Assembly (NCBI RefSeq): GCF_009208735.1
Contig: NZ_WFLJ01000015.1
Span: 62,001-126,000, forward strand
Length of the DNA stretch: 64,000 nt
From: Janthinobacterium rivuli
Lineage (GTDB): Bacteria > Pseudomonadota > Gammaproteobacteria > Burkholderiales > Burkholderiaceae_D
Direction of reading: 5' to 3'
The notes below the pieces were generated by a model, which saw only the letters and a program-made list of their open reading frames with translations, had not been told where the DNA came from and ran no database searches. A program made the position numbers and the translations under genes. This document shows, piece after piece, positions 37,641 through 47,166 of the stretch; the stretch's first letter is position 1; every line of letters begins with the position of its first letter.

Positions 37641-37706
37641 GGGGTCAGACCCGTCGGGGGAATGTTACCCAATGGGGAACATTCCAATCACGCAGTGACT
37701 GACCCC
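37641..37706. repeat. REP-like palindromic element
   Basis: The 66-base element has terminal inverted ends GGGGTCAG (37641-37648) and CTGACCCC (37699-37706) and an inner inverted repeat GGAATGTT (37659-37666) with AACATTCC (37678-37685). It sits in the gap between convergent genes, right after the chitinase terminator. The layout resembles REP/BIME-type elements mobilised by Y1 transposases. No second copy was seen in this window. Confidence 0.65.
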
Positions 37707-37732
37707 AGCCTTTGCTTCTGGGTTGTTTCAGC

Positions 37733-39001
37733 TTAGAACCACGTCTCCACCTGGAAACCATACGACGTGCCGCTGGTGTTGTTGTTATAGATCGGGCCGC
37801 CGTTGTTCGACGCGTTGACCGAGGCGGTGGCCGCATCGTTCCATTTGCCGTAGGTCACGAAAGCGCGCAGTTCAGGACGCGACCACAGGCCAGGGCCGGC
37901 CGAGATCGTCGGCGCGATGGTCAGCTTGGTCAGGCGCTTGGCCGGCAGGCCGCCCGCTTGCGTCACGCGGTCCGTGCCCAGTTCGCCCACCAGCTTGAAG
38001 TTGTCGGTGAATGCGTACACAGGGCGCACGCCGACCGAGGTCCAGGTCGAGGAACCCTTGGCGTTCGACTCGTCTTTTTGCCACAGGGCGACGAATTCCA
38101 TACCGAAGTTGGCCATCGGCTGGATCGCCATGTCATTGAAGATACGCGTGCGTTTCACGTCCGAACCGAAATTGGTGTCGCCCGAAGCGCCGAACTGCGC
38201 GCCCTGGCCAGTGCCGGGACCGACGCCGTACTGCACGCCAAAGGTATTGCCGCCGCCAAACACTTTACCTTGACGGTGGAAGGCCGACAGCTGCCAGCCG
38301 TTATTGCGCTTGCCAGTGGCGACGTCATCCTTGCCTTCGCCGATGATGTAGGTGGCGGCCAGGTCCAGCGTGCCGTTTTCATTGACGGGAATCTCGCCAA
38401 AGATGAAGTTCTGACGCACGGCCGATTTGGTGTTGACGCCGCCGTTCGGCAACGCGACCTTGACGTCGTTGTCTTTGAAGAAGGCATACGAGAATTTACC
38501 CGGACCAGCAGGAATGCGGTCCAGGCCGGCGCCCGTGCCGTTCATGTTGATGTATTGCAAGTCCAGCATGTGGATGTCAGGACGGTAGTAGAAGCGCTTG
38601 CCGATCCAGGCCGTGCCGCCGTTCAGGAAATCGAGTCCCTGCGCTTCGACATAGGCCTTGACGATGCCCAGTTTGTTGTCGCCGAAATCCGAGTTTGGCG
38701 CGTAAGCGTTGACCCAGATAGTGGCCAGGTAGTTCACGCCGCCGGACTTGGCGACGGACTTGGTGTAGCCGAATTCCGTGTAGGCGTCGCACTCATTGCC
38801 CAGACGGTATTTCATGGTGTTGCCGCCCAGGCCGAAGCAGCCTTGCGAACCGCCGTCGCCCGACGTATTGCTGCCGGCGCCGGCGCGCAGGTAGCCGTGG
38901 AAGCCTTCGGAGTCGGATGGGTACATGGGGTCGGCAAGGGCGGAAGCGCTGGCGAGGGCCAGGAGCAGGGCAGGCAAGGTTTTCAGTGCAGTGCGATTCA
39001 T
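37733..39001 (-). CDS. lamB: Maltoporin-like outer-membrane sugar porin
   Basis: A 422-residue LamB-family trimeric porin. A signal peptide (KTLPALLLALASASALA) precedes the mature start DPMYPSDSEGFHGYLRAGAG, and the chain ends SYGFQVETWF with the terminal Phe of barrels. The LamB segment GNECDAYTEFGYTK and FYYRPDIHMLDLQYIN are evident. GGAG precedes the ATG. It is divergent from the mannitol-type ABC transporter, and both sides share regulatory half-sites, so it probably passes mannitol, sorbitol or another polyol rather than maltodextrin. Specificity is inferred. Confidence 0.9.
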   Translation of the reverse strand: MNRTALKTLPALLLALASASALADPMYPSDSEGFHGYLRAGAGSNTSGDGGSQGCFGLGGNTMKYRLGNECDAYTEFGYTKSVAKSGGVNYLATIWVNAYAPNSDFGDNKLGIVKAYVEAQGLDFLNGGTAWIGKRFYYRPDIHMLDLQYINMNGTGAGLDRIPAGPGKFSYAFFKDNDVKVALPNGGVNTKSAVRQNFIFGEIPVNENGTLDLAATYIIGEGKDDVATGKRNNGWQLSAFHRQGKVFGGGNTFGVQYGVGPGTGQGAQFGASGDTNFGSDVKRTRIFNDMAIQPMANFGMEFVALWQKDESNAKGSSTWTSVGVRPVYAFTDNFKLVGELGTDRVTQAGGLPAKRLTKLTIAPTISAGPGLWSRPELRAFVTYGKWNDAATASVNASNNGGPIYNNNTSGTSYGFQVETWF

Positions 39002-39108
39002 GCGGTCTCCAGAAAGATGTAGGTGGTAGCGGTGGCGCCCCGGGAGGCGGCCACCGCACACGGTCTAATGCCGAAAACCAAGTCTAGCAGTGCTTTTTTA
39101 ACCACCCT

Positions 39109-39234
39109 GATACAAATCGAACAAGTAGCGATACTTTCTTTCAAAGTGTTGTTTTTATCCAATATCGATACTCTGGCGCATAGTGGGCTTGCAAAGGAGT
39201 ATCGAATTGCGGTTTTGGAGTATCAGAAAGTATC
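39109..39234. promoter_or_regulatory. Array of six GTATC half-sites between lamB and mtlE
   Basis: GATAC occurs at 39109-39113, 39130-39134 and 39167-39171; the reverse, GTATC, at 39199-39203, 39220-39224 and 39230-39234. The outer pairs on both sides include a 21-bp spacing (two helical turns). Longer inverted matches are GATACTTTCT (39130) with AGAAAGTATC (39225) and CGATACTC (39166) with GAGTATCG (39197). The half-sites nearest each gene overlap the expected -35 regions: mtlE has TACATT at 39247-39252, and lamB has TAGACT read on the minus strand at 39081-39086. This suits AraC-type activation, probably by the regulators at 45208 and 46169. Confidence 0.6.
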
Positions 39235-39311
39235 AAAGTCCGGTGCTACATTGTGGTCGTGGTGCCAAGTACCTGAGCATTGCCAACGACAAAAAACACT
39301 GGAGACACACA

Positions 39312-40616
39312 ATGAAACGTTCCGCTATTGCCGCGCTGTTCGCCGGCTGCCTCAGCTCGTCCGCTTTTGCCGCCACCGACCTGGTCATCGCGACCGTCAA
39401 CAACGGCCACATGATCGAAATGCAAAAGCTCGGCAAGTTCTTCGAGCAAGCCAACCCCGACATCAAGCTCAAATGGGTGACCCTGGAAGAAGGCGTCCTG
39501 CGCCAGCGCATGACGACCGATATCGCCACCAAGGGCGGCCAGTTCGACGTGATGACCATCGGCCTGTATGAAACGCCCATCTGGGGCAAGAAAAACTGGC
39601 TGATCCCCATCAAGCCGGACGCCAGATACGATATCGACGACTTGCTGCCGGCCATACGCGAAGGACTGTCCGGCGACGGCAAGTTGTACGCGTCGCCGTT
39701 CTACGGCGAAAGCTCGATGATCATGTACCGCAGCGATCTGGTCAAAAAGGCGGGCGTGACGATCGAGGACCGTCCGTCCTGGAACCAGCTGCGCGACGTG
39801 GCGGCCAAGCTGCACGATCCGGCCAACGGCGTGTACGGCATCTGCCTGCGCGGCAAGCCGGGCTGGGGCGACAACATGGCACTCATCACCACCATGGCCA
39901 ATTCCTATGGCGGCCAGCTGTTCGACATGCAATGGAAGCCGCAATTTACCAGCAAGCCATGGAAGGACGCGGTCACCATGTATGTCGACCTGATGAAGAA
40001 ATACGGTCCGCCGGGCGCGGCCGCCAACAGCTTCAATGAAAACCTGGCGCTGTTCAACCAGGGCAAGTGCGGCATCTGGATCGATGCGACGATCGCCGCC
40101 TCCTTCATCACGGATCCCAAGCAAAGCAAGGTGGCCGACAAGGTGGCGTTTGCCCAGTCCCCTGTGGGCGTGACGGAGCGGGGTGCCAACTGGCTGTGGA
40201 TCTGGTCGCTCGCCATCCCGTCGAGCTCGAAGCGCCCGAATGAAGCGCAACGCTTCATCAACTGGGCCACCTCGCCCGACTACGTGAAACTGGTGGCCAA
40301 GGAAACGAGCTGGGCCAACGTGCCGACGGGCACGCGCAAGTCGACGTATGCGAGCCCCGAGTTCCAGAAGGTGGCGAAATTTGCCGCCGCCGAAGGCAAG
40401 GCCCTGGCCACCACGCGCGCCGTGCAAAGCACCTTGCCGCCATCGCCGTACGTGGGCGTGCAATTCGCCTCGATTCCCGAATTCCAGGTGATCGGCGTGG
40501 CGGCCGGCCAGCAGATGGCGGCAGCGCTGCTGGGCAAGGTGACGGTGGACCAGGCGCTGGAATTGTCGCAGCAGACGGCTGAACGCGAGATGCGCAAGGG
40601 CGGCTATTACAAGTAA
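39312..40616 (+). CDS. mtlE: Mannitol/sorbitol-type ABC transporter, binding protein
   Basis: A 434-residue periplasmic polyol-binding protein. A signal peptide (MKRSAIAALFAGCLSSSAFA) is followed by ATDLVIATVNNGHMIEMQ and LEEGVLRQRMTTDIATKGGQ, close to MtlE of Pseudomonas fluorescens and SmoE of Rhodobacter as I recall them. The start at 39312 follows GGAGA; an upstream in-frame GTG/ATG region is rejected because it precedes the signal peptide by 43 residues. It is the first gene of the mtlEFGK-mtlD operon and is followed by a long palindromic element. Confidence 0.9.
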   Translation: MKRSAIAALFAGCLSSSAFAATDLVIATVNNGHMIEMQKLGKFFEQANPDIKLKWVTLEEGVLRQRMTTDIATKGGQFDVMTIGLYETPIWGKKNWLIPIKPDARYDIDDLLPAIREGLSGDGKLYASPFYGESSMIMYRSDLVKKAGVTIEDRPSWNQLRDVAAKLHDPANGVYGICLRGKPGWGDNMALITTMANSYGGQLFDMQWKPQFTSKPWKDAVTMYVDLMKKYGPPGAAANSFNENLALFNQGKCGIWIDATIAASFITDPKQSKVADKVAFAQSPVGVTERGANWLWIWSLAIPSSSKRPNEAQRFINWATSPDYVKLVAKETSWANVPTGTRKSTYASPEFQKVAKFAAAEGKALATTRAVQSTLPPSPYVGVQFASIPEFQVIGVAAGQQMAAALLGKVTVDQALELSQQTAEREMRKGGYYK

Positions 40617-40620
40617 GAGG

Positions 40621-40740
40621 ATAGCCTGACCAAACCTACTGCGCGTCGCGCTTTGCGGCCGGCGATGCTCACCGTACTAGAGTACGGTTGCGCTTCTCGG
40701 CCACAAATCACTGCCGCTCGCTACGGTTTTGTCAGGCATC
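40621..40740. repeat. ~120-bp imperfect palindrome between mtlE and mtlF (copy A)
   Basis: The left half (from GCCTGACCAAACCTACTGCG) pairs imperfectly with the right half (to CGCTCGCTACGGTTTTGTCA), centred on CCGTACTAGAGTACGG at 40672-40687. In RNA it would fold into one long interrupted hairpin. Copy B with the same ends is at 42521-42641. Confidence 0.75.
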
Positions 40741-40829
40741 TTTGCTGTGCTGTTTGGTTTGTAACACAGGTGATGTGACCGGCCTTGCTATTGCGCTAGA
40801 TCACTCACCTCACGTCCCAAGAGAACATT

Positions 40830-41690
40830 ATGAAACGCATTATCCCCCGGACTTTGCTGACGCCGGCCGTGCTTGCCGTCTCCGTCATTTCCGTGATCCC
40901 CTTGCTGATCACCCTGTATTACGCGTTCGTGCGCTATTCCATGCTCGATCCGAGCGGCCATCCTTTCCATGGTTTGGCCAATTTCCACTTTTTCTTTACC
41001 GATGCCGCGTTCCTGCCGGCCTTGCAGAACACGTTCACGTTGCTGTTTTCCGTCATGCTGATCACGGTGGTGCTGGGCACGGCGCTGGGGCTGCTGATCA
41101 ATGAAGCGTTCCCGGGACGCGCCATCGTGCGCGTGCTCTTGATCTCGCCCTTCCTCGTCATGCCGGCCGTGAATGCCCTGATGTGGAAGAACATGCTGCT
41201 CAACCCGATCTACGGCCTGTTCGCGCAGATCAGCCTATTCTTTGGCGCCACGCCCGTCGACTGGCTGTCGGCCCACCCGCTGTTTTCCATCATCATGATG
41301 GTCTCGTGGCAATGGCTGCCATTCGCCTGCCTGATCTTCATGACGGCGCTGCAATCGATGGACCGCGAGCAGCTGGAAGCGGCGCGCATGGATGGCGCCA
41401 CCTATCTGCAGCAGTTGCGCTACCTCTACATTCCCCACCTGGGCCGCGCCGTCTCGGTGGTGCTGATGATCGAGATGATCTTTTTGCTGTCGATCTTTGC
41501 GGAAATCTTTACCACCACGGGCGGCGGTCCCGGCTTCGACACGACCACCATCACCTTCATGATCTATCAGCAGGCACTGCTGTCGTATGACGTGGGAGCG
41601 GCCTCGGCCGGTGCCCTGTTCGCCGTGCTCATCGCCAACATCGCCGCCTTCTTCCTGATGCGCGTCATCGGCAAGAATCTGTCGAAATAA
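40830..41690 (+). CDS. mtlF: Mannitol/sorbitol-type ABC transporter, permease 1
   Basis: A 286-residue inner-membrane permease of the MalF/UgpA class with about six membrane segments. The coupling motif is EAARMDGATYLQQLRYLYIPHLG, near residue 188. It would form the membrane channel with MtlG. The gene is separated from mtlE by the palindromic element (213-bp gap), while mtlG follows after ten bases. Confidence 0.9.
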   Translation: MKRIIPRTLLTPAVLAVSVISVIPLLITLYYAFVRYSMLDPSGHPFHGLANFHFFFTDAAFLPALQNTFTLLFSVMLITVVLGTALGLLINEAFPGRAIVRVLLISPFLVMPAVNALMWKNMLLNPIYGLFAQISLFFGATPVDWLSAHPLFSIIMMVSWQWLPFACLIFMTALQSMDREQLEAARMDGATYLQQLRYLYIPHLGRAVSVVLMIEMIFLLSIFAEIFTTTGGGPGFDTTTITFMIYQQALLSYDVGAASAGALFAVLIANIAAFFLMRVIGKNLSK

Positions 41691-41700
41691 GGAGACCTTG

Positions 41701-42519
41701 ATGCATAGCAAACTTCATCTCTATAGCCGCACGGCCGCCGCCTGGCTCTGCGCGCTGCTGCTGTTCTTTCCCATCTTCTGGCTGGGCCTGATGGCCTTCA
41801 AGACGGAAGGGCAAGCCATTTCCACGCCGCCCCTGCTGTTCTTCACGCCCACCTTCGACAGCTTCCGCGAAGTGCTGGCGCGCGACAACTACTTCGGCTA
41901 CGCGTGGAATTCGCTGTTTACCAGCGTGGTGTCCACCGCCATCGGCCTCTTGATCGCCATCCCGGCCGCCTATTCGATGGCCTTCTTTCCCACGGGCGGC
42001 ACCATCGGCTTGCTGAAATTCATGCTCAGCTCGCGCTACATGCCCGGCGTGGGCGCCCTGATGCCCATCTATATCTGCTACCAGTACTTCGGCCTGCTCG
42101 ACACGCGCATCGGCCTGACCATCATGTTCATGCTGATGAACCTGCCCATCATGATCTGGCTGCTGTACACGAGCATGAAGGAGCTGCCGCGCGAAATCCT
42201 GGAGGCTTCGCGCATGGACGGCGCCACCGTGTGGGACGAGTTCCGCCACGTCGTGCTGCCCCTGTCCGTGGGCGGCATCGCCTCCACGGCCCTCGTGTGC
42301 ATGGTGTGGTCGTGGAATGAATCGTTCTGGTCGCTGAACCTGGGCGCCTCCAACGCGGGCACCCTGGCCTGGCTCATCGCCTCGTATTCGAGCCCGGAAG
42401 GCCTGTTCTGGGCCAAATTGTCGGCCGCTTCGCTGATGGCCATCGCGCCCATCATGGCGCTGGGCTGGTTTTGCCAGAAACAACTGGTCCAAGGTATGAC
42501 CTTTGGCGCAGTCAAATAA
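41701..42519 (+). CDS. mtlG: Mannitol/sorbitol-type ABC transporter, permease 2
   Basis: A 272-residue MalG-class permease with about six membrane segments. The coupling motif reads EASRMDGATVWDEFRHVVLP, near residue 168. AAGGAGA stands at normal spacing before the ATG at 41701; the TTG one codon upstream is less likely. Together with MtlF it makes the heterodimeric pore. Confidence 0.9.
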   Translation: MHSKLHLYSRTAAAWLCALLLFFPIFWLGLMAFKTEGQAISTPPLLFFTPTFDSFREVLARDNYFGYAWNSLFTSVVSTAIGLLIAIPAAYSMAFFPTGGTIGLLKFMLSSRYMPGVGALMPIYICYQYFGLLDTRIGLTIMFMLMNLPIMIWLLYTSMKELPREILEASRMDGATVWDEFRHVVLPLSVGGIASTALVCMVWSWNESFWSLNLGASNAGTLAWLIASYSSPEGLFWAKLSAASLMAIAPIMALGWFCQKQLVQGMTFGAVK

Positions 42520-42520
42520 A

Positions 42521-42641
42521 CGATGCCTCCATAAACCTACTGCGCGGCCCAATTTCGGCTCTCCGTTGCTCACTGTGCATCCGCACAGCTCCGCTACTCA
42601 AACCGAACTTGAACCGCTCGCTACGGTTTCTGAAAGCATCG
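42521..42641. repeat. ~120-bp imperfect palindrome between mtlG and mtlK (copy B)
   Basis: The outer arms are GATGCCTCCATAAACCTACT and its imperfect complement near CGCTACGGTTTCTGAAAGCA; the centre is CTGTGCATCCGCACAG at 42573-42588. Ends (AAACCTACTGCGCG and CGCTCGCTACGGTTT) match copy A, while the middle differs, so the two are members of one family. Confidence 0.72.
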
Positions 42642-42667
42642 AAAAACAAATCAGAAATGAGACAATC

Positions 42668-43716
42668 ATGGCTTACCTTCAACTGAGCAATATCGAGAAA
42701 TTCTTTGGCGAACACCGCGCCATCAAGGGCATCGACCTGGAGATCCGACAGGGCGAGTTCGTCGTCTTCGTGGGACCATCGGGCTGCGGCAAATCCACCC
42801 TGCTGCGCCTGATCGCGGGCCTGGAACCGATCGACGGCGGCAAGCTGTCGCTCGACGGGCGCGACATCACGAACGTGCCGTCGTCCAAGCGCGACCTGGC
42901 GATGGTGTTCCAGTCGTATGCGCTGTACCCGCACATGACGGTGTTCCAGAACATGTCGTTCGCCTTGAAACTGGCCGGCGTCGATCCCGCCATCATCCGC
43001 GAAAAAGTCGACAAGGCGGCCGCCATCCTCGACCTGGGTAAATACCTGGAACGCACGCCGAAGGAACTGTCGGGCGGCCAGCGCCAGCGGGTGGCCATCG
43101 GCCGCGCCATCGTGCGCGACCCGAAGGTGTTCCTGTTCGATGAACCGCTGTCCAACCTCGACGCGGCCCTGCGCGTGCAGACGCGCATCGAGATCGCCAA
43201 GCTGCACCGCGAGCTGGGCGCCACGACGATCTATGTGACGCACGACCAGGTCGAGGCGATGACCCTGGCCGACCGCGTGGTGGTGCTGCGCGACGGACAG
43301 ATCGAACAGCATGGCTCGCCCCTGGAACTGTATGACCATCCCGCCAACCGCTTCGTCGCGCAATTCATCGGCACGCCCAGCATGAACGTGGTGCCGGCCG
43401 ATGCGGCGCCGCAGCTGCTGGCGCAGGCGGGCAGCGCGGCGCAGGCGGACGGCTTTGTCGGCATCCGCCCCGAGCACGTGCACCTGGGTGCGGCGCAGCC
43501 GGGCAGCGTGCCCGTCACCGTCGACCTGGTGGAGTCCCTGGGCGTGGAGACGCTGACCTATGTGCGCCTGCCGAACGACGTGCAGGTGGTCTCGCGCGGC
43601 GCCGAGCGTAGCAGCCTGCAGCCGGGCCAGCAGACGCACCTGACGTTCGAGCCCGGCTTTGTGCATTATTTTGACCGCGCCGGCAAGACCTACGCGGCGG
43701 CGAAAGGAGCGCTGTA

Positions 43717-43717
<1 letters not shown>
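42668..43717 (+). CDS. mtlK: Polyol ABC transporter, ATP-binding protein
   Basis: A 349-residue ABC ATPase of the MalK/UgpC/SmoK class. Walker A is VGPSGCGKSTLLR near residue 36, signature LSGGQRQRVAIGRAI, Walker B FLFDEPLSNLDAALR, H-loop TIYVTHDQVEAM, and a C-terminal TOBE-type domain (about 240-349). The ATG at 42668 begins the conserved MAYLQLSNIEKFF; upstream in-frame codons run through the palindromic element and are rejected. Its stop overlaps the mannitol dehydrogenase start (TAATG). Confidence 0.92.
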
Positions 43718-45192
<1,475 letters not shown>

Positions 45193-45207
45193 GGGGGAGG
45201 GCGCGCC

Positions 45208-46113
45208 ATGCCAATCTCCTTGCCGCAGATGGAGCTGGAACAGCAGCGCGACGCCACGCCCGGCTTCGAGCCGAAAGGCAGTTTCGGCTTCATCCGCTAC
45301 CTGGAGCACGGCTATCCAAATGCGCTGGTGCGCTGGCATTATCACGACGAGTACGAACTGCACCTGATCGTCGAGACGAGCGGCAAGGTGTTCGTAGGCG
45401 ACTACATCGGCCAGTTCACGCCCGGCCACCTGGTGCTGACGGGGCCGCGCGTGCCGCACAACTGGGTGTCGCTCGACACGCCGCCGGAAGGCGTGGCCTT
45501 GCGCGACATGGTGATCCAGTTCTCGCATGCGCCGCTGGCGTCGATGGCCGCCGCCATACCCGAATTGAAGGATATTTTCCCGCTGCTGCGGCGCGCCCTG
45601 CATGGCGTGGAATTCTTTGGCGTCAGCGAACAGTCGCTGCGGCGCTTCCTGCGCATCCGCGACAGCAGCGGCCTGCCGCGCTTCATCGAATTTCTCACCT
45701 TGCTGGCGGAGCTGGCGCAGACCAGCGACTACCAGCTGCTGTCGACGGTGCCCATGCAGTCGAGCGACGACGACGTGGCCCTGGCGCGCATCAGTTCCGC
45801 CATCAACTTCATCGTGCACAATTACAGCAGCCAGTTTTCGCTGAAACAGCTGGCCGAGCAGGTGGACATGCCCGAGCGGACGTTTTCGCGCTTCTTTCGC
45901 CACGCCACGGGCAACAGCTTCACGGACTTCGTCAACCGCTTGCGCATCAACAAGGCGTGCCAGTTGCTGATGGAAACGGAGCGGTACGTCAGCAACATCT
46001 GCTATGAGGCGGGTTTCAACAACGTGGCCAACTTCAACCGGCGCTTCCTGGAATTGAAGGGCATGACGCCGAAGGAGTTTCGCCAGCAGGCGCTGGGCCG
46101 TTTTGGCGCCTGA
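45208..46113 (+). CDS. AraC-family regulator, MtlR-like (first of a tandem pair)
   Basis: A 301-residue regulator with a cupin-like sensor domain (about residues 30-150; ALVRWHYHDEYELHLIVETS, GDYIGQFTPGHLVLTGPRVP) and a C-terminal double helix-turn-helix (about 195-295; FSLKQLAEQVDMPERTFSRF, GFNNVANFNRRFLELKGMTP). It follows mtlD by 15 bases in the same direction, so it should be co-transcribed and probably activates the mtl operon and porin. A close paralogue lies immediately downstream. Confidence 0.88.
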   Translation: MPISLPQMELEQQRDATPGFEPKGSFGFIRYLEHGYPNALVRWHYHDEYELHLIVETSGKVFVGDYIGQFTPGHLVLTGPRVPHNWVSLDTPPEGVALRDMVIQFSHAPLASMAAAIPELKDIFPLLRRALHGVEFFGVSEQSLRRFLRIRDSSGLPRFIEFLTLLAELAQTSDYQLLSTVPMQSSDDDVALARISSAINFIVHNYSSQFSLKQLAEQVDMPERTFSRFFRHATGNSFTDFVNRLRINKACQLLMETERYVSNICYEAGFNNVANFNRRFLELKGMTPKEFRQQALGRFGA

Positions 46114-46168
46114 GGTTTTTTAAGGTACATTCGATGGCACGGGCGGGGACAGCCTGGGAGAGACGAGC

Positions 46169-47095
46169 ATGGAACACCTGCGGCAGAAGGATGGCGAGCG
46201 CAAGGCGCCCGAGCTGGAACGCGAAAGCTACGATGGCATCATCAATTACCTGGAACATGGCTATCCCAGCTCGCGCGTGCGTTGGCACTGCCATGAAGAA
46301 TACGAGCTGCATCTGATCGTCGCTACCAGCGGGCGACTATTCGTGGGCGACTATATCGGCGAGTTCTCGCCCGGCCACCTGGTGCTGACGGGGCCGCGCC
46401 TGCCGCACAACTGGATTTCCAACGTGATGCCGGAAGGCGGCGTGGCCCTGCGCGACATGATCGTGCAATTCGCCCACGCGCCGCTGGCCGGCGCCGCGCG
46501 CGTCATCCCCGAATTGCGCGAACTGCTGCCGCTGCTCGAGCGCTCCAGCTATGGCGTGGAGTTTTTCCAGATGGGTGCGGAAGCGGAGCGGCATCTGGCG
46601 CGCATCCGCGCCACGCACGGCGCGGAGCGCTTCGCCGAATTCGTCCAGCTGATGAGCAAACTGGCGCGCACGGCCAACTACCGTTTGCTGTCGAGCGCCT
46701 CCCTGCGTTCGTATGACGATGACGCCACCCTGGCCAAGGTCAATTCCGTCCTCAACTACATCACGGACAATTACCGCGAGCCGATTTCGGCGGAAATGCT
46801 GGCCGAGCAGGTGGGCATGTCGCTGAGTAAATTCTCGCGCTTCTTCCGCAAGGCGACGGGCAACAGTTTTACGGATTTCATCAGCCGGCTGCGCATCAAC
46901 AAGGCATGCCAGCTGCTGATGGATACGGACCAATACGTCTCCAACGTCTGCTACGACGTGGGCTTTCAGAACGTGGCCAACTTCAACCGCCGCTTCCTGC
47001 AGGTGAAGGGCGTCACGCCGAAGGAGTTCCGGCGCCAGGCCGATGGCCGCTTTGGCGGCATCGGCGGGCCTGTTGCGGATACGCCACCACCGTGA
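46169..47095 (+). CDS. AraC-family regulator, MtlR-like (second of a tandem pair)
   Basis: A 308-residue paralogue of the preceding regulator. The cupin domain (SSRVRWHCHEEYELHLIVAT, GDYIGEFSPGHLVLTGPRLP) and DNA-binding domain (EPISAEMLAEQVGMSLSKFS; GFQNVANFNRRFLQVKGVTP) match it closely over their whole length, which indicates an old tandem duplication. Recognition helices are similar but not identical, so the pair may share half-sites yet respond to different polyols. The C-terminal tail ends in PVADTPPP and is longer than in the first copy. Confidence 0.87.
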   Translation: MEHLRQKDGERKAPELERESYDGIINYLEHGYPSSRVRWHCHEEYELHLIVATSGRLFVGDYIGEFSPGHLVLTGPRLPHNWISNVMPEGGVALRDMIVQFAHAPLAGAARVIPELRELLPLLERSSYGVEFFQMGAEAERHLARIRATHGAERFAEFVQLMSKLARTANYRLLSSASLRSYDDDATLAKVNSVLNYITDNYREPISAEMLAEQVGMSLSKFSRFFRKATGNSFTDFISRLRINKACQLLMDTDQYVSNVCYDVGFQNVANFNRRFLQVKGVTPKEFRRQADGRFGGIGGPVADTPPP

Positions 47096-47166
47096 TGCCT
47101 GTCATGGGCTTGTCACTTTGAACAGTTATCCTCCACGGCTTCAATCCCACCCTAGCCGAGGAATGC

